Assembly: GCA_025403435.1 (NCBI GenBank)
Contig: CM046348.1
Coordinates: 32,723,073-32,787,072 of the forward strand
Direction: 5' to 3'
From: Artocarpus heterophyllus
Lineage: Eukaryota > Streptophyta > Magnoliopsida > Rosales > Moraceae
Length of the DNA stretch: 64,000 bases
The first letter of the stretch is position 1; every line of letters begins with the position of its first letter. Made by a program: the position numbers and the translations under genes. The notes beneath the pieces are model-generated. The model did no database searches. It was given only the letters and a program-made list of their open reading frames with translations, and had not been told where the DNA came from. Below, piece after piece: positions 1 through 10,962 of this stretch.

Positions 1-460
1 CCTAACCCCAACTCTAGCCCCGAATTCTGACCTCAACCTCGATCCTAGAACCCAACTTCGACGTTGACCCTGACCCCGACCTTCATCATGGTCCTGAAAC
101 CCAAGCCTGGCCTCGGTCATGAAACCCAACCCTAACCCCGACCCCGACCCCGACCCAGACCCTGACCTCGACTCTAGGTCTCAGAACCAAACCTCGACCC
201 CAGTCCCAAATCCTGATCCCAATCATGGTCCTGAAACTTGGCCCAAGATCTTCCCGAACCTGACCTGGGAACCCAATCCTGCTGACTCGGTCTGATTTGA
301 TCCCGGATCCTAAACTCGACCTTTTCCCAAAACTCGACTTGAACCTCGGTTCTATATCCTAATCCTCAACCTGATCCTAGTCCCAAAACCCCAATCTAAA
401 CCTCAATATCAGAATTTGAGCCCCAATATTGGAATAACCCTAACTCTGATATGACATGTC
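1..460. repeat. C-rich degenerate short repeat
   Basis: The + strand is built from imperfect short units such as CCCGACC, CCTGACC and CCCAACC, clearest around 130-180, with some CCCTAAC-like units. No coding frame is supported. It resembles a decayed telomere-like or C-rich satellite tract, but there is no regular CCCTAAA array, so it is not a telomere as seen here. Confidence 0.55.
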
Positions 461-895
461 TAGCTGACTGTCTCGATTTTGATGGCGAGTCTAGTGCACC
501 GATCCAATTCTAACAATGAGTTGGTCACTGACTCGACCTCGATGGCAAGTCCGACTTGTCGGCCCACCCTCAATGGCGAGTTTGGGTCATCAGCTCAACC
601 CTAGCTCTTTGTCCAATCTATCATCCTGAACTTTACAATGTGTCCGGCTCGTTGGCCGGGCCCCAATGACAAGTTCGATCTGCTAGCCCAATCCTAGTTG
701 CGAGAATGCCTCGACATTGACGGTGAGTCCACTTCGCCAGTTGGATCTTATTGGCGAGTCCAGCCCGACCCCAACGATGTGTCCCACTCGTTGTTTCGAC
801 CTCCACGGCGAGTTTGGTATGGACCCCAATGGCGATCTCGACTTATCAGACCATCTTAAATAGTTGGCGATCTTAGTAAATCTTTGGTCGACCAC
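461..895. repeat. Degenerate minisatellite with GGCGAGT core
   Basis: The word ATGGCGAGT or close variants recurs irregularly (about 484, 541, 571, 719, 751, 807, 829), linked by C-rich and TCGGCC-like words. The spacing varies from about 20 to 60 bp, so this is a decayed tandem array. The 70-codon minus-strand frame across it is a by-product of the repeat. Confidence 0.5.
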
Positions 896-1316
896 AACCT
901 AAGATTTTTATTTAAAAAATTTTTGGAAATAAGAAATTTTTGTTTATATAATTTTTAAAAAATTAAATAACAACTTTTTTTTAAAAAAAAATGATGTTAC
1001 CAAATGCATTTTTCAAAAAAAGTTTTCATTTTTCATTTAAAAAACAAAAACATTTTAATAAATGATATCAAACGGGCCCAAAATTTGTTTGGTTTTTTTA
1101 TCTCATTATAAGGTCAATAATTACTGAAGAGAAGAACATTCTTTTCTTCCATTCTAAGGAGGAGGTCCATCTAGAATTTTGCACTATGCGGTTGACCAAA
1201 GCGTCAAGCCTTAAGGTTTCATGCCTTTTTCCACCAGGAGTATATTAATGTTTTGAAAGCTAAATATTCGATCTTAGCTCTTAATCATAGCATGGTACTA
1301 AGGTGGTTATAATTTT
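896..1316. other. AT-rich stretch, no gene seen
   Basis: From 900 to 1070 the sequence is mostly A and T runs. The rest holds short broken frames that may be an upstream continuation of the LINE relic that follows. Nothing else is recognisable. Confidence 0.4.
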
Positions 1317-1600
1317 AAAGACTAAAGCTCCCAGGAAAGTTGCATTCTTCCACCCAACTAACCTTTGTATGTCATTTTTAAGATGGTAGCAAAAGTGCTT
1401 GCTAATCACTTGAAAATAGTTTTTTCCTTCTTTATTTTCAATTCGCAAAGTGCTTTTGTGCTCAGAAGCCTAATTTCAGATAATGCTATTGTTGCTTTTG
1501 AGATGATGTTTTTACTTAAGACAAAGAGGCTAAGAACGAAAGGTTGAATGGCATTAAAGTTGCATACGAGTAAGGCATATGATAAGGATAAGTAGAGCTT
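1317..1600 (+). pseudogene. LINE (non-LTR) reverse transcriptase fragment
   Basis: A frame from 1365 reads a run ending VAKVLANHLK, followed by QSAFV, DNAIVAFEM and, after a stop, ALKLHTSKAYDK. This order is characteristic of the finger and palm region of plant L1-type LINE reverse transcriptase. The preceding NLCMSF, in another frame, matches the segment just upstream of that block, so there is a frameshift near 1375. Only about 90 codons survive. There is no catalytic FADD-type box, endonuclease or poly-A tail, so this is a dead relic. The identification rests on motif order recalled for the family and is fairly secure. Confidence 0.7.
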
Positions 1601-2484
1601 TCTTAGTAACCATGATTAGGAAGTCAGAGACGTTCCCTAACGTGGGGAATGACATAATTCTAAGGCTAACGACACCGCTTCAAAGCAGAAGCCAAGAAAT
1701 CAAAGAATTTCTAAAACTCGTGCAAGTCTTGCGAAAACGTGTTCAGATAACTTAAAAGATTGTCACATCAGAAAGCAAATCAAAGTATTCAGGGTAAATG
1801 GATCACATCGAACGGCTCAGAATTAAAGAAGGTTCAAAAACTTTTTGGGCTTCAACGCCTATAAATAGAGAACTTGATAGGATAAAAGGGGATTTTAGCC
1901 ATTTGAAGAATTCTTAAGAAATTATAAAGAGAGAAACTTTGAGAGTTAGGCAGAAATAATTTTCTCTTAGAATCCTTGTCTTTAAAAGGAGTTTTAGAAT
2001 TAGGATACTCTAATTTGTTTGGAGAAGCAAAAAATCACCCAAACACCTAACTTTTAGATACTGAGTTATGGATTGCATCTTGATGCTTGTGGTAATGTTC
2101 TTTCCTACTGTGGTCTCTAATAAGGTTGCACATTATTACCATACCTATTCCTTCTAATTAGGGTGGAAGGTTTGCGTTCCTTATTGTGGGAGGTAGAGAA
2201 AACAAATAAAATTCTTCTAAGAGCATGGGACTTAAGGTTAGCCTATTTATTGATGATAACACTTTTTTTTAGTGTACAGTGTAGGGTAATTTTCTACCAA
2301 ACCAATGATAACATGCCACGTGTCTAAAAAAAGAATCTTATCATGATTGATCTCAACCAGAATGACCAAGGGACCCTTGATGTTTATTTAAGCCCAAGTT
2401 GTTAAGATCGAGTAGTCAAGTCGACTATCCCTCAACCTAAAGACCAACGACATTGACCAACAGGGCGATCACTCATGGTGTAAC
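1601..2484. other. Unassigned sequence with a TATA-like word
   Basis: No coding frame is supported. TATAAATAG at 1860-1868 precedes a stretch that could be the transcribed part of an old LTR, but no LTR ends, primer site or partner copy was found in the window. Confidence 0.3.
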
Positions 2485-2487
2485 AAG

Positions 2488-2902
2488 CACTACAAGACAT
2501 TTTTGATTGTACGAGCTTTATTTAACGACCGTTTCTCAAAAACCATTGTGGTAGAAGAAAAAAGCGCGGTGAGTTACTTCCTCGAAAACAAAAACCGTCA
2601 TTGAATGGAGCCTTAGCTACCACGATGGTTTTTTAATAAACCGTTATGGAATTGACCAGCTACCACGATGGTTTTTTTAAAAACCCGTCGTGGTAGCTTA
2701 CTTACTGCACGATGGTTTTTTAAAAAACCATAGTGGAATGGAGAGATATCACGACGGTTTTTTAAAAAACCGTTGTGGTGGCTTACTTATTGTACGACGA
2801 TTTTTTAAAAAACCATAATGGAATGGAGAGATACCACGACGGTTTTTTAAAAAACCGTCGTGGTAGCTAAAAGCATTCCATGATGGTTTTTTAATAAAAC
2901 CG
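2488..2902. repeat. CACTA left end and subterminal palindrome array
   Basis: After the CACTAC terminus, units of CCACGACGG-T(n)-A(n)-CCGTCGTGG recur about every 40-45 bp from 2540 to 2900. The unit at 2832-2865 is a perfect 34-bp palindrome. Such arrays are the usual transposase-binding subterminal regions of CACTA elements. The array is cut at about 2902, where copia sequence begins. Confidence 0.75.
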
Positions 2903-2985
2903 TCTAGGAGAGTCTTTGAGAGGCATGTAGAAGCTATGGGGTTGCGAGATTTGTCATATTTACTCACTTAGTAGAAGTAGGAGAT
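2903..2985 (+). pseudogene. Copia pol 3' tail with polypurine tract
   Basis: This repeats the last codons of the copia-1 polyprotein (compare 13731-13797: RHVEAMGMRDLSYLLT then stop) and the AGGAGAT tract that precedes the LTR. It sits upstream of the 5' LTR, so that LTR is flanked on its left by the end of another copy's internal region. The junction with the CACTA array is at about 2902. Confidence 0.85.
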
Positions 2986-4541
2986 TGTTAGACATGTATG
3001 CCCTAAGGAGTAAAAATGTAAAAAGTTTTTTGAGACATTTTTATCAATGAAGAATTTATTCATTGTTTATATACTAAATCTTGTCCTCTTTATATTCATA
3101 TTTGTTGAATATATGTTAAGCAAACAACAGTCTGAGACTGTCGGTCTAAACCTTAAGAATTGGGCATATGATGGACGGATTATGCGGAAGACACGATTCT
3201 TAAGGTGATGGTCTAAATCATAAGATCTTCAATCGAGGGAATAAGTTAGGCTCTTTATTCATGTAAAGATTGTTATGTTGTCTATATCCCTTTTGGGAGA
3301 TAATGGAACGTAAGATAAAAATAATCGGGAAGGTAAGACAGAACTTATCCTTAAGAAGATTATGGATTATCATATGGGTATACAATACACTGTGATATGT
3401 CATGGAGACTTAGCTATACAGGCTTCGTAATTATATGTAGTTCGAGAGTGCAGCTTCAAGCTTTTAGTGGAGTAACGTTGGAGTTGATAATTATAAAATG
3501 TATATATGGGATATTGGGTTTCATAATTATCAGAAGCTTGAACTACACAGGTCTATTTGGTCCCCTTTGCTAGCTCATAACATCCTGTAACGATACGGAG
3601 TGCTTTTTCAATTATTGGTAACTTATGTCGAATTTATCAGATTGATTAAAATTTGGAAGATCAGACAATTCATGTTTGTTTATCGGTTAAATTAATTTTG
3701 TGATAAAATTAATTTAAGATAAACTTGTTGAATTATTGAAATCGGATAATTCTTGTCTGTTTATCGGTTGGTTTAATTTTGGATAAATTAGATCAAGATA
3801 AACTTATAGAATTATTGGAAATTCATTTATTTTCTTATAGATTATCTAGATAAAGTTGTTTTGATCAAATAACTTTTCTGTTGGGTTATTTGAATTAAAA
3901 TTGAGACTTTATCCTATAGATTCTCGGGTGGAAAATAAAAGATTTGTGGAGATTTTTTATCGACAGTTTGGCCTACCGATCCATGTGTTCAGCCTGTCGA
4001 TGGGGCCTGTTTGGCCTGCCGATGAGCGAAGGATAAGATTACACGTTTCCACACAGATCTTATCAGATATTGATTCGAACTTGATTCTGTTTCGAGTTGT
4101 TGAGACCTAATCTGATAAGAACTGACCCTAAGCCAAACCTCTATATAAAGGGAGTAAGTCTTAAGAGTTACTTAGATCGATTGAGAGATTAAGAGTGATA
4201 CTCTGCTAGTGAGAATCTGAAAACTCCTTGAGAGATTTTGTTCTCAAATCACGAACACTTGCTTTGGGTTCTATTGATTGGTTGGAAGAAGAGTCACTTG
4301 GTGGAAGAGCTGTACGTGTGAGCCCACACTCACTACAGCCGTGGAGATAGAATAGCAAAGAAGACCAGTTGATTGAGGCTCTTCTAGAATGTCACTTCTC
4401 TTCACATTTTGCGAGGGTTCTTCGGCATACAAAGGTTAGTAAGATCTGATTAATTTATACATATAGCATGTCAAACTTGTGTTTTAGAAAATACTCTGAT
4501 ATAAAATTTTTAAAATTCTACTGCGCACTCTGATTCCAACA
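2986..4541 (+). repeat. Copia-1 5' LTR (1556 bp)
   Basis: It starts TGTTAGACATGTATGCCC and ends TTCCAACA, and a primer site follows directly. The 3' partner is at 13812-14958. That copy lacks about 460 bp corresponding to roughly 3300-3765. A run of TTCGGCCTGCCGA-like words lies at 3960-4025 and a TATA box at 4141. Confidence 0.9.
4141..4150 (+). promoter_or_regulatory. TATA box of copia-1 5' LTR
   Basis: CTATATAAAG is conserved in the 3' LTR at 14558-14567. Position within the LTR and conservation support it as the core promoter. Confidence 0.65.
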
Positions 4542-4543
4542 AT

Positions 4544-4556
4544 TGGTATCAGAGCC
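4544..4556 (+). other. Primer-binding site, tRNA-iMet type
   Basis: TGGTATCAGAGCC lies 2 bp after the LTR end. It is complementary to the 3' end of plant initiator methionine tRNA. Confidence 0.85.
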
Positions 4557-5044
4557 ATGGTTTTTTTACATAAATTTACGAGTTTGTGATCATACTATAT
4601 GTATAAATTTTGTGATCTTAATCTTTTCTATGCTTGAATTTAATTTTATAGAGAGTTGGCACTCTAGGTTTCTATATATTATATGTGTTGTCATGGATTA
4701 TGTGGTGAATGTTTATTAATTAATTATGGTTGATTAAGTGGTTATTTAATTAATTATTAATTAATTAATTTATGTCGGTTATGGTTTCTTAGAGGTTAGA
4801 ATGTGTATCTAAGTTTTTTCATATAATTAGATGGTGGACTATCATCTCAGTCTAGGAATTATTATTTATTTTAAATTTATAAGAATTTTGTAATTAAATA
4901 ATTATTTAGAGAAGACGGATTTAGAAGTCGGATCTTGATGGGACTCCAAGGTATTTCCTGAGTCTCTAATTTTATGTTTTTGAATTGTTGAAAATAAAAT
5001 TGATGAATTGCAATAAAAATTATATTTTTTAGAATGAGAGATTT

Positions 5045-5236
5045 TTGCTCGATCGGCATGCCGAACTCACCAGTTCGGCAGGCCGATGGTCACAGATAGG
5101 CAGGTCGGATGTGAGGTTCAGCAGGCCATCAGTGGGGCAGAAATCAAGAGGCTCTAGTGATAGGCCGAACTTCCAGTTTGGCAAGCCGAACCCGCATGAC
5201 CGGCAAGCCAATCACCCAGATCGGCCTGCTGACTGA
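5045..5236. repeat. TTCGGCAGGCCGA motif cluster in copia-1 leader
   Basis: Variants of TTCGGCAGGCCGA recur about eight times at irregular spacing. The core TCGGC-2 nt-GCCGA is an inverted repeat. The cluster keeps a 63-codon frame open in one direction and others in the opposite direction, all by-products of the repeat. Confidence 0.75.
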
Positions 5237-5963
5237 GAGTTAGAAAATTTTCAGAAAATGTGCAATTTTTTCGATGCAGTTTTAATTTTATTTTTGGGAC
5301 AATTATGAGAAACATTAAATTTGGATATGACCGAAAATATGAAGTATTCGATTCATACGGAATTGAAGACTTGAAGATGGGCATTACATAAAGAAGGATA
5401 CAACTTGAGGATTCAAGGATGAAGAATCGATAATATGTCTCGATTATTCTCTTGTAATCTTAGTTTTCTATTCTCTAGGGTGCAGCCATAATATTACGGT
5501 TATTTATTATTTTGCTTGTAGCTTTGCTTGATTGCTTTGCTTATCTGCATTATAATATGATTTGCCATGTATATTAATAACATGCCATATAGAATAGGGA
5601 GTGCCACTGATATTAAAATTATTCATGTATATTCTTAAAATAAAACCTTGATTTCAAAAGATTGAGTGGGAGAAGGTTTTCGAAGAGAGAACCTAAGGTC
5701 TCCATCGTTGGTCTATAGGCAGAACATGGTGGTCTCGACCCCTAGGAAGGAATTTCTATTATGTACCAGATTGAATCTCTGAGAGGATAAAGTATTTTAG
5801 CATGATTTATGGTTGCACACCCCTAGGTGGTGATTATAAATCATGGATAATATATTAAAATGATGGTTATACACTCACGTTAATTTTATTATTAACCTCC
5901 CCTAGGAGCTCTGTTAATAAAATTAATGGCCAAAGAAATGATTATTAATATATGCTGGATCAT

Positions 5964-8812
5964 TGTAACGCCCCTTAATTCGGACGTCACAGATGTCGTT
6001 ACATACTTACATTCGTACATGCATAAACTTTAATCTTTAAAATAATATCAAACTTAATCGTTACAATTGGTTTTAAAAAGTATTTAAAACTTACATTACC
6101 AGGATCCATTCATACGTTTTTTTTTTAACTTACCGTTGTTTCAAAAGTCGTTGCTTAATTTATTCCATGATAAAATTTATTCATTTATACTCTAAATTAA
6201 TCATGAACTTATATATAATATAGGTTTGTCGATTTGTAAAATCAGGACTTATAAAAATATCACATTAAAACTCTTTGATCATCACATCATTAGAAATCCA
6301 TTTGTTCCTACAGTTCGGCAGGCCAAACTTCATCGGCAGGCCAGAATTCCCTCAACCGGCAGGCCGACAGAGGCTTTGCAACTCGGATTAAAAATTCATC
6401 CATGTTCGGCAGGCCAAAAAATTAGATCGGCAGGCCGACCACAGAGTTCGGCAGGCCGTCCGAGACCAAATTCCTTTGGAAAACTTTATTTTAAACATAC
6501 CAACTTTACGCAAAATATAGCGGAAGTTCATAATTCATTAAAAATGATAAAATACCTTATTAAACCATAATGTAAGTATTCTTTTTTTAAAAAAAACTTA
6601 ACATAAAAATATATGTTCAAAATAAAATATATATAAAACTTGATTAAATCATAAAATCATTTTCTCGGCGTGCTTCTGGTTACAATTCATCGTTCATGTT
6701 GCTCACACGCCTTCCCATGTCCTCCACCTATTCCATGATTCTCTTACCCTTATCTGCAACATGACATAAAACATTATTAAGCTAATGCTTAGTAAGTACA
6801 TATATTCTCACGATTTAAAACATTTCATAAACATCATCATCATCATTTTCATCATATCATAAAAGTGCCTTAAGCACAATTTCATAGAACATATCTTTCA
6901 TAACGTTGACCATTTTAAAACTTATTCCATTTTTATCTTAAGGGCCCAAGTGTTGCACCATAAACATCATCATAGGCGCGCCGTCATGAGAGGAGAAGGG
7001 TAGCTAATCCCAAACCAAACATGACATCATAACATAACATTTCATAACATTGGGTGTGCAACACTTATTAGGTGATACATATATACATACTTTTCATTCT
7101 TTGAAACATGTCATCATCATACATGCATATCTTTAAAATCATGAAAATCTTTCATAAGAAATCCTTTAAGGGAAATCATCATAAAATCATCAGGAATATC
7201 CTTGTAAAACATATCATCAATCCTTGTAAAAGGTGTCATGTTGCAGGTGAGATTGTACTTACCTTAACGATAGCTTACTTAACCTTCAAAATGCACTTGG
7301 TGACGACGCCGCGGTCTCGATGTGCTCGCTTCCTTGAGTGTTCATGCCATTTATCATTTAAGGATGCAATAAAAATCAATACTTATCATGAACTATCCAT
7401 ACACTCGTCATCACATAAACATGTTATTATGATTTTTCTTAAATCATAAAAATTACCTTAAGCATATAAAACAAACCATACATTTTGAATATAATTATCT
7501 TTTAAATAAAATATTTTTGAACAATTAATATATTTATATTTTAATTTAAAACTCCATACAAGCATCATATTATCATGCGTGAAATTATTTTATTATCATA
7601 AAATCTTTTAATCATACATAACATTTCATAACATATAAATAAAACACATTCATCTATCATACTCATACATATGCATATTATAACAATTTTTCATGAAAAC
7701 ATCATATTTACCCCTTGAATAATCGTTACATTTTTCATACTTTTTAAAATTATACAGTAACATTACTGTGAGGGGTAGAAGACAGAAGTATCGTTTTTTA
7801 TTAAAACATTGAAATGACATGAAACTTAGAAAAACATCACATAATATATACATAACATCATAGATAAAAAAAATCGAGACAAAATACAATACCTAACGAG
7901 GAGAAGAATTTCTTTTTAAAAATAACAAAAACCGAATTCATACCTGGAAATATCTTCTTAAAACCCCTTGATTTCAATCAACGAAACAAGACCTTTTTCT
8001 TTCAATATACTCAGAAAATTTTCGTGGAAGAGAGAGAGATTTCGTGAGAAAGGGAAGAGGAAGAGAAATGAAAGTACGTCTCAGAAATTTTTGAGAGAGA
8101 GAAAATAATAAAAAGAAAAGAAACGTTAAAATTTTTAATGCAATAAACACCATTATGGGAATTCAATTCCGTTCATTAAGTCAGAAAATTCTGACTGTTA
8201 AGGGCTGTTGGCGTGGAAGGAAAGAAGAGAAAGAAAAGGAAAGTCAAATCACTTCATCAATCCTACCATAATTTTCCCTCTTAAAATAGGAAATCTCTTA
8301 AAATAATACAAATTAATACAAGTCAAATCCTTTAATTTCCTTAACCGATAAAAACATTCCATTATTATGCCAATTAATCACATTAATTCTCCCAATTAAT
8401 GTAATTAACTCAGTCATAATTTTGGAGAAATTTCTGCTGACTGCTTGTCAGCCGTGTTCGGCCTGCCGTTTTTTCCCCTTCGGCCTGCTGGTTCCAACAA
8501 GTTCGGCCTACCAGTGGGGTCCTTCGGCTTGCCGTTCTAGGGCAAGAAGTTCGGCCTGCCGAGCTGTCATTAAATGTCATAACATAAAATATTCATACAT
8601 CATTGCATCATAAATAAACATATGCTTAGAATTTGACATGAACACTAGAGCACAACGATCCCAAAAGGCCGTCACCTGTCACAAAACTTGACATAAAAAG
8701 TTAGTAACATTCACATCACATATCATATCTTATAACATAATTCATTAATAACATTCCTTGATAACGTTAATAATTTAACGTGGTCCGTTACATAAAATAG
8801 GCGGGCGTTACA
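5964..8812 (-). mobile_element. Solo LTR (2849 bp) of a Tekay/Del-type gypsy
   Basis: It is flanked by GGATCAT (5957-5963 and 8813-8819), and copia-2 keeps the empty site at about 33258. The ends are TGTAACGCCC and GGGCGTTACA. Near the right end, the sequence around 8645-8712 resembles 40745-40810, which lies beside minus-strand Tekay/Del integrase. This places it as a minus-strand LTR of that clade; long LTRs are usual there. There is no coding region. TTCGGC-type clusters occur at 6310-6460 and 8445-8565. A 7-bp duplication is unusual for an LTR element, which normally makes about 5 bp. Confidence 0.65.
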
Positions 8813-9060
8813 GGATCATACGGGTCCTGGATGGCATATATTAATTAGGAAGGGATCCGTGTTCCTAATTGAATTTGGCATGACTCCCCTAGGAGCTCGT
8901 TGAATTCTGAGTTGGGAATTATTATTGTAAGGTTGTGATATTTTCAAGGTTTTGACACAAAAACACATTTGTATGTTTTTACATGATTGTGTTATCTTAC
9001 TAAACTATTATTATATGTTTGCTTATGTTTGGTATATGATTCTTTATTGTAGATTAAAAA

Positions 9061-10156
9061 TGTCTAAAAACACTTTATCATCGGTACTTGACAAAAACCT
9101 ATTAACTGGAGAAAATTATAATGATTGGAAATAGAACCTAGATATCGTCCTGTTCTTTGAGAAACTGAAATATGTACTGACAATGTCCTCCCGAGCCTAC
9201 GAGAGACTCAACTAATGAGTAATTCCAAGCGTATGATAGCTGGAAAGATGCTAATGATTAGGCCCGCTGCTATGTTATAGCTAGCATGAATAACGTGCTG
9301 CAGGCTCAACATCAGGATTATGAGACTGCAAAGCAAATCTTGGATAATCTTGAAGATATGTTTAGAGGCCAAGCCATAACAAAGCGGCAAGGGGCGCTTC
9401 AGAAACTTCTAAACTGTAGACAAAGGCCAGGGACATCTGTAAAAGAGCATATGATGTTGGTCATGGGTTACCTCGCTGAGGCTCAAACCAATGGAGCCGA
9501 CATCGATGTTGAAACTCATATGACTATGGTCTTTGAGACTCTGTCAAAGGAATTTATTCTATTTAGAGCTATATTTAATTTAAGAAATAGACGGGATATG
9601 ACCTTGACAGAACTGATGAAACAGTTACAACAGTTTGAACTGTTGATCAGGGAGTCTCCTGCGGGTGGAGAGGCCAACATGGTAGCTGCTTCTAGTTCCA
9701 ATCCTAACTCTGGGAATGAAAAGAAGCAACAGGCCAAGAACAAGAAGTCTTCTATTCCTGCTGGCACCAAGAGCAAGAAGAAGAAGAAGAAGAACCCGAA
9801 GAAGCTTAAGTGCTTCTTCTGTGGGAAGGTCAGCCATATCAAGAAGCATTGCAAGGACTTCCTTTCCAAAGAAGGTAGGTGTGATCTTCTATATTTAGAA
9901 ACTTGTTTGGTTGAGGAATCTAGTGACATTTGGGTCATATATTCCAGTGCAACTAATCATGTTTGTGTTTCTCTACAGGAGTTCAAAGAAACAAGAAGTC
10001 TACTGCATGAAGACTTCACGCTTTGGATGGGCGATGGATCCTTGGTCTCAGCGGAAGCAATGGGAGACGTCCATCTTTATTTTGATAATTATAGGAATTT
10101 ATTTCTGCAAGATTGTTTTTATGTTCCTAAATTTAGAAGGAATTTAATTTCTGTAG
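9061..10156 (+). pseudogene. Copia-1 gag and protease start, degenerate
   Basis: The ATG at 9061 begins a gag reading MSKNTLSSVLDKN, with a stop after NDWK at 9133. The main open frame is 9286-10156. The gag domain includes the GTSVKEH segment. A lysine-rich stretch leads into a CCHC zinc knuckle (CFFCGKVSHIKKHC) at 9811-9852, which binds genomic RNA in the particle. The protease motif expected as DSGA reads YSSA at about 9940, so the catalytic Asp is lost. The frame is then cut by the solo LTR at 10157. The element cannot be autonomous. Confidence 0.88.
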
Positions 10157-10957
10157 TGATACGAACCCCGTCAAGAGCTGACGCGACTCTAACCAAAAGT
10201 GGTTTCCAAGATCAAATTTCTAACCAGTTTTAAATGGAACCGCGACCCGATGCCCAACAAGAAGGACGAACTTGGTATGTGAGGATGCCACAATCAGCTA
10301 TGGAGAGACAGATTGATAAGTCTTGGTATGTGAGGACGCCACAATCAGCTATGGATGGACTGATTGATAAGTCTATGAATGCCATAGAAATTTCCGATAA
10401 GTTCGAATAGTTTGTTTAGGAACTAAAGAGAATTAAACCTCAAAATTATGTGTTATTACTTGTTTTCCATTGAATGAAATTCATTACAATATATAGGGGT
10501 TCCTATGCGAATTTTCAGCTCCTAATTCCCCATGGAATTTCGGGCAAATCAATTACCAAATCACCTAATCTAAAGCAAATAAGGTAAGTGTCCTTAATGG
10601 CTTAAAAACTTTACAATAATAGAAATAAACAAACGAAAATAAAGGAAACTAGACATTAAAAAGGTCATAAGCTGATTCTTCTCGCCATGTGTCGCCTCAA
10701 AACGGGAAAGTAACTGAAATGGAAATTACTCAATCCCTTCTAGAGCTTGAATCACGCATTTGTTGGTTTGATTTTTGCATGCAATTGCCTCAATGGGCCT
10801 CCATGCAATGGCTTGAGCCCAAGTTGCTTAAATCAGCCCAATAAGCGTTTCTTTAAACTTCTTCGCACGAGCTCTCGTAACCGGACCAATGGGAACTTGA
10901 ATTGGATCTGAATATTTCTCCCACATGCTCTTGCTTGTGCTAACGATGTCCTCATCA
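10157..10957 (-). mobile_element. Solo LTR of the chromovirus-like gypsy family (801 bp)
   Basis: It runs from TGATACGAACC to GTCCTCATCA, the reverse of the plus-strand gypsy LTRs further right. TGTAG duplications lie at 10152-10156 and 10958-10962, so it inserted into the copia-1 protease region and then lost its internal part by LTR-LTR recombination. It belongs to the subfamily with a 51-bp internal duplication (about 10272-10373). Confidence 0.93.
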
Positions 10958-10962
10958 TGTAG

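Larger units (their letters stand above)
4557..9060 (+). other. Copia-1 untranslated leader
   Basis: A long leader lies between the primer site and gag, about 1.65 kb once the 5964-8812 insertion is removed. The same sequence recurs in copia-2 at 32101-33503. It is AT-rich, has no coding frame, and carries a TTCGGCAGGCCGA cluster at 5045-5236. Confidence 0.75.

Noticed and set aside
4544..4556. TGGTATCAGAGC words considered as tRNA genes
   Set aside because: Only the 3'-complement of the primer tRNA is present, right after LTR ends, with no cloverleaf.
5045..5236. Palindromic TTCGGC clusters considered as a CRISPR array
   Set aside because: No regular repeat-spacer spacing, units vary, and the setting is plant retrotransposon DNA.
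7108..7449. 113-codon frame within the 2.85-kb solo LTR
   Set aside because: AT-rich, no recognisable domain, and not supported by any repeat copy in the window.
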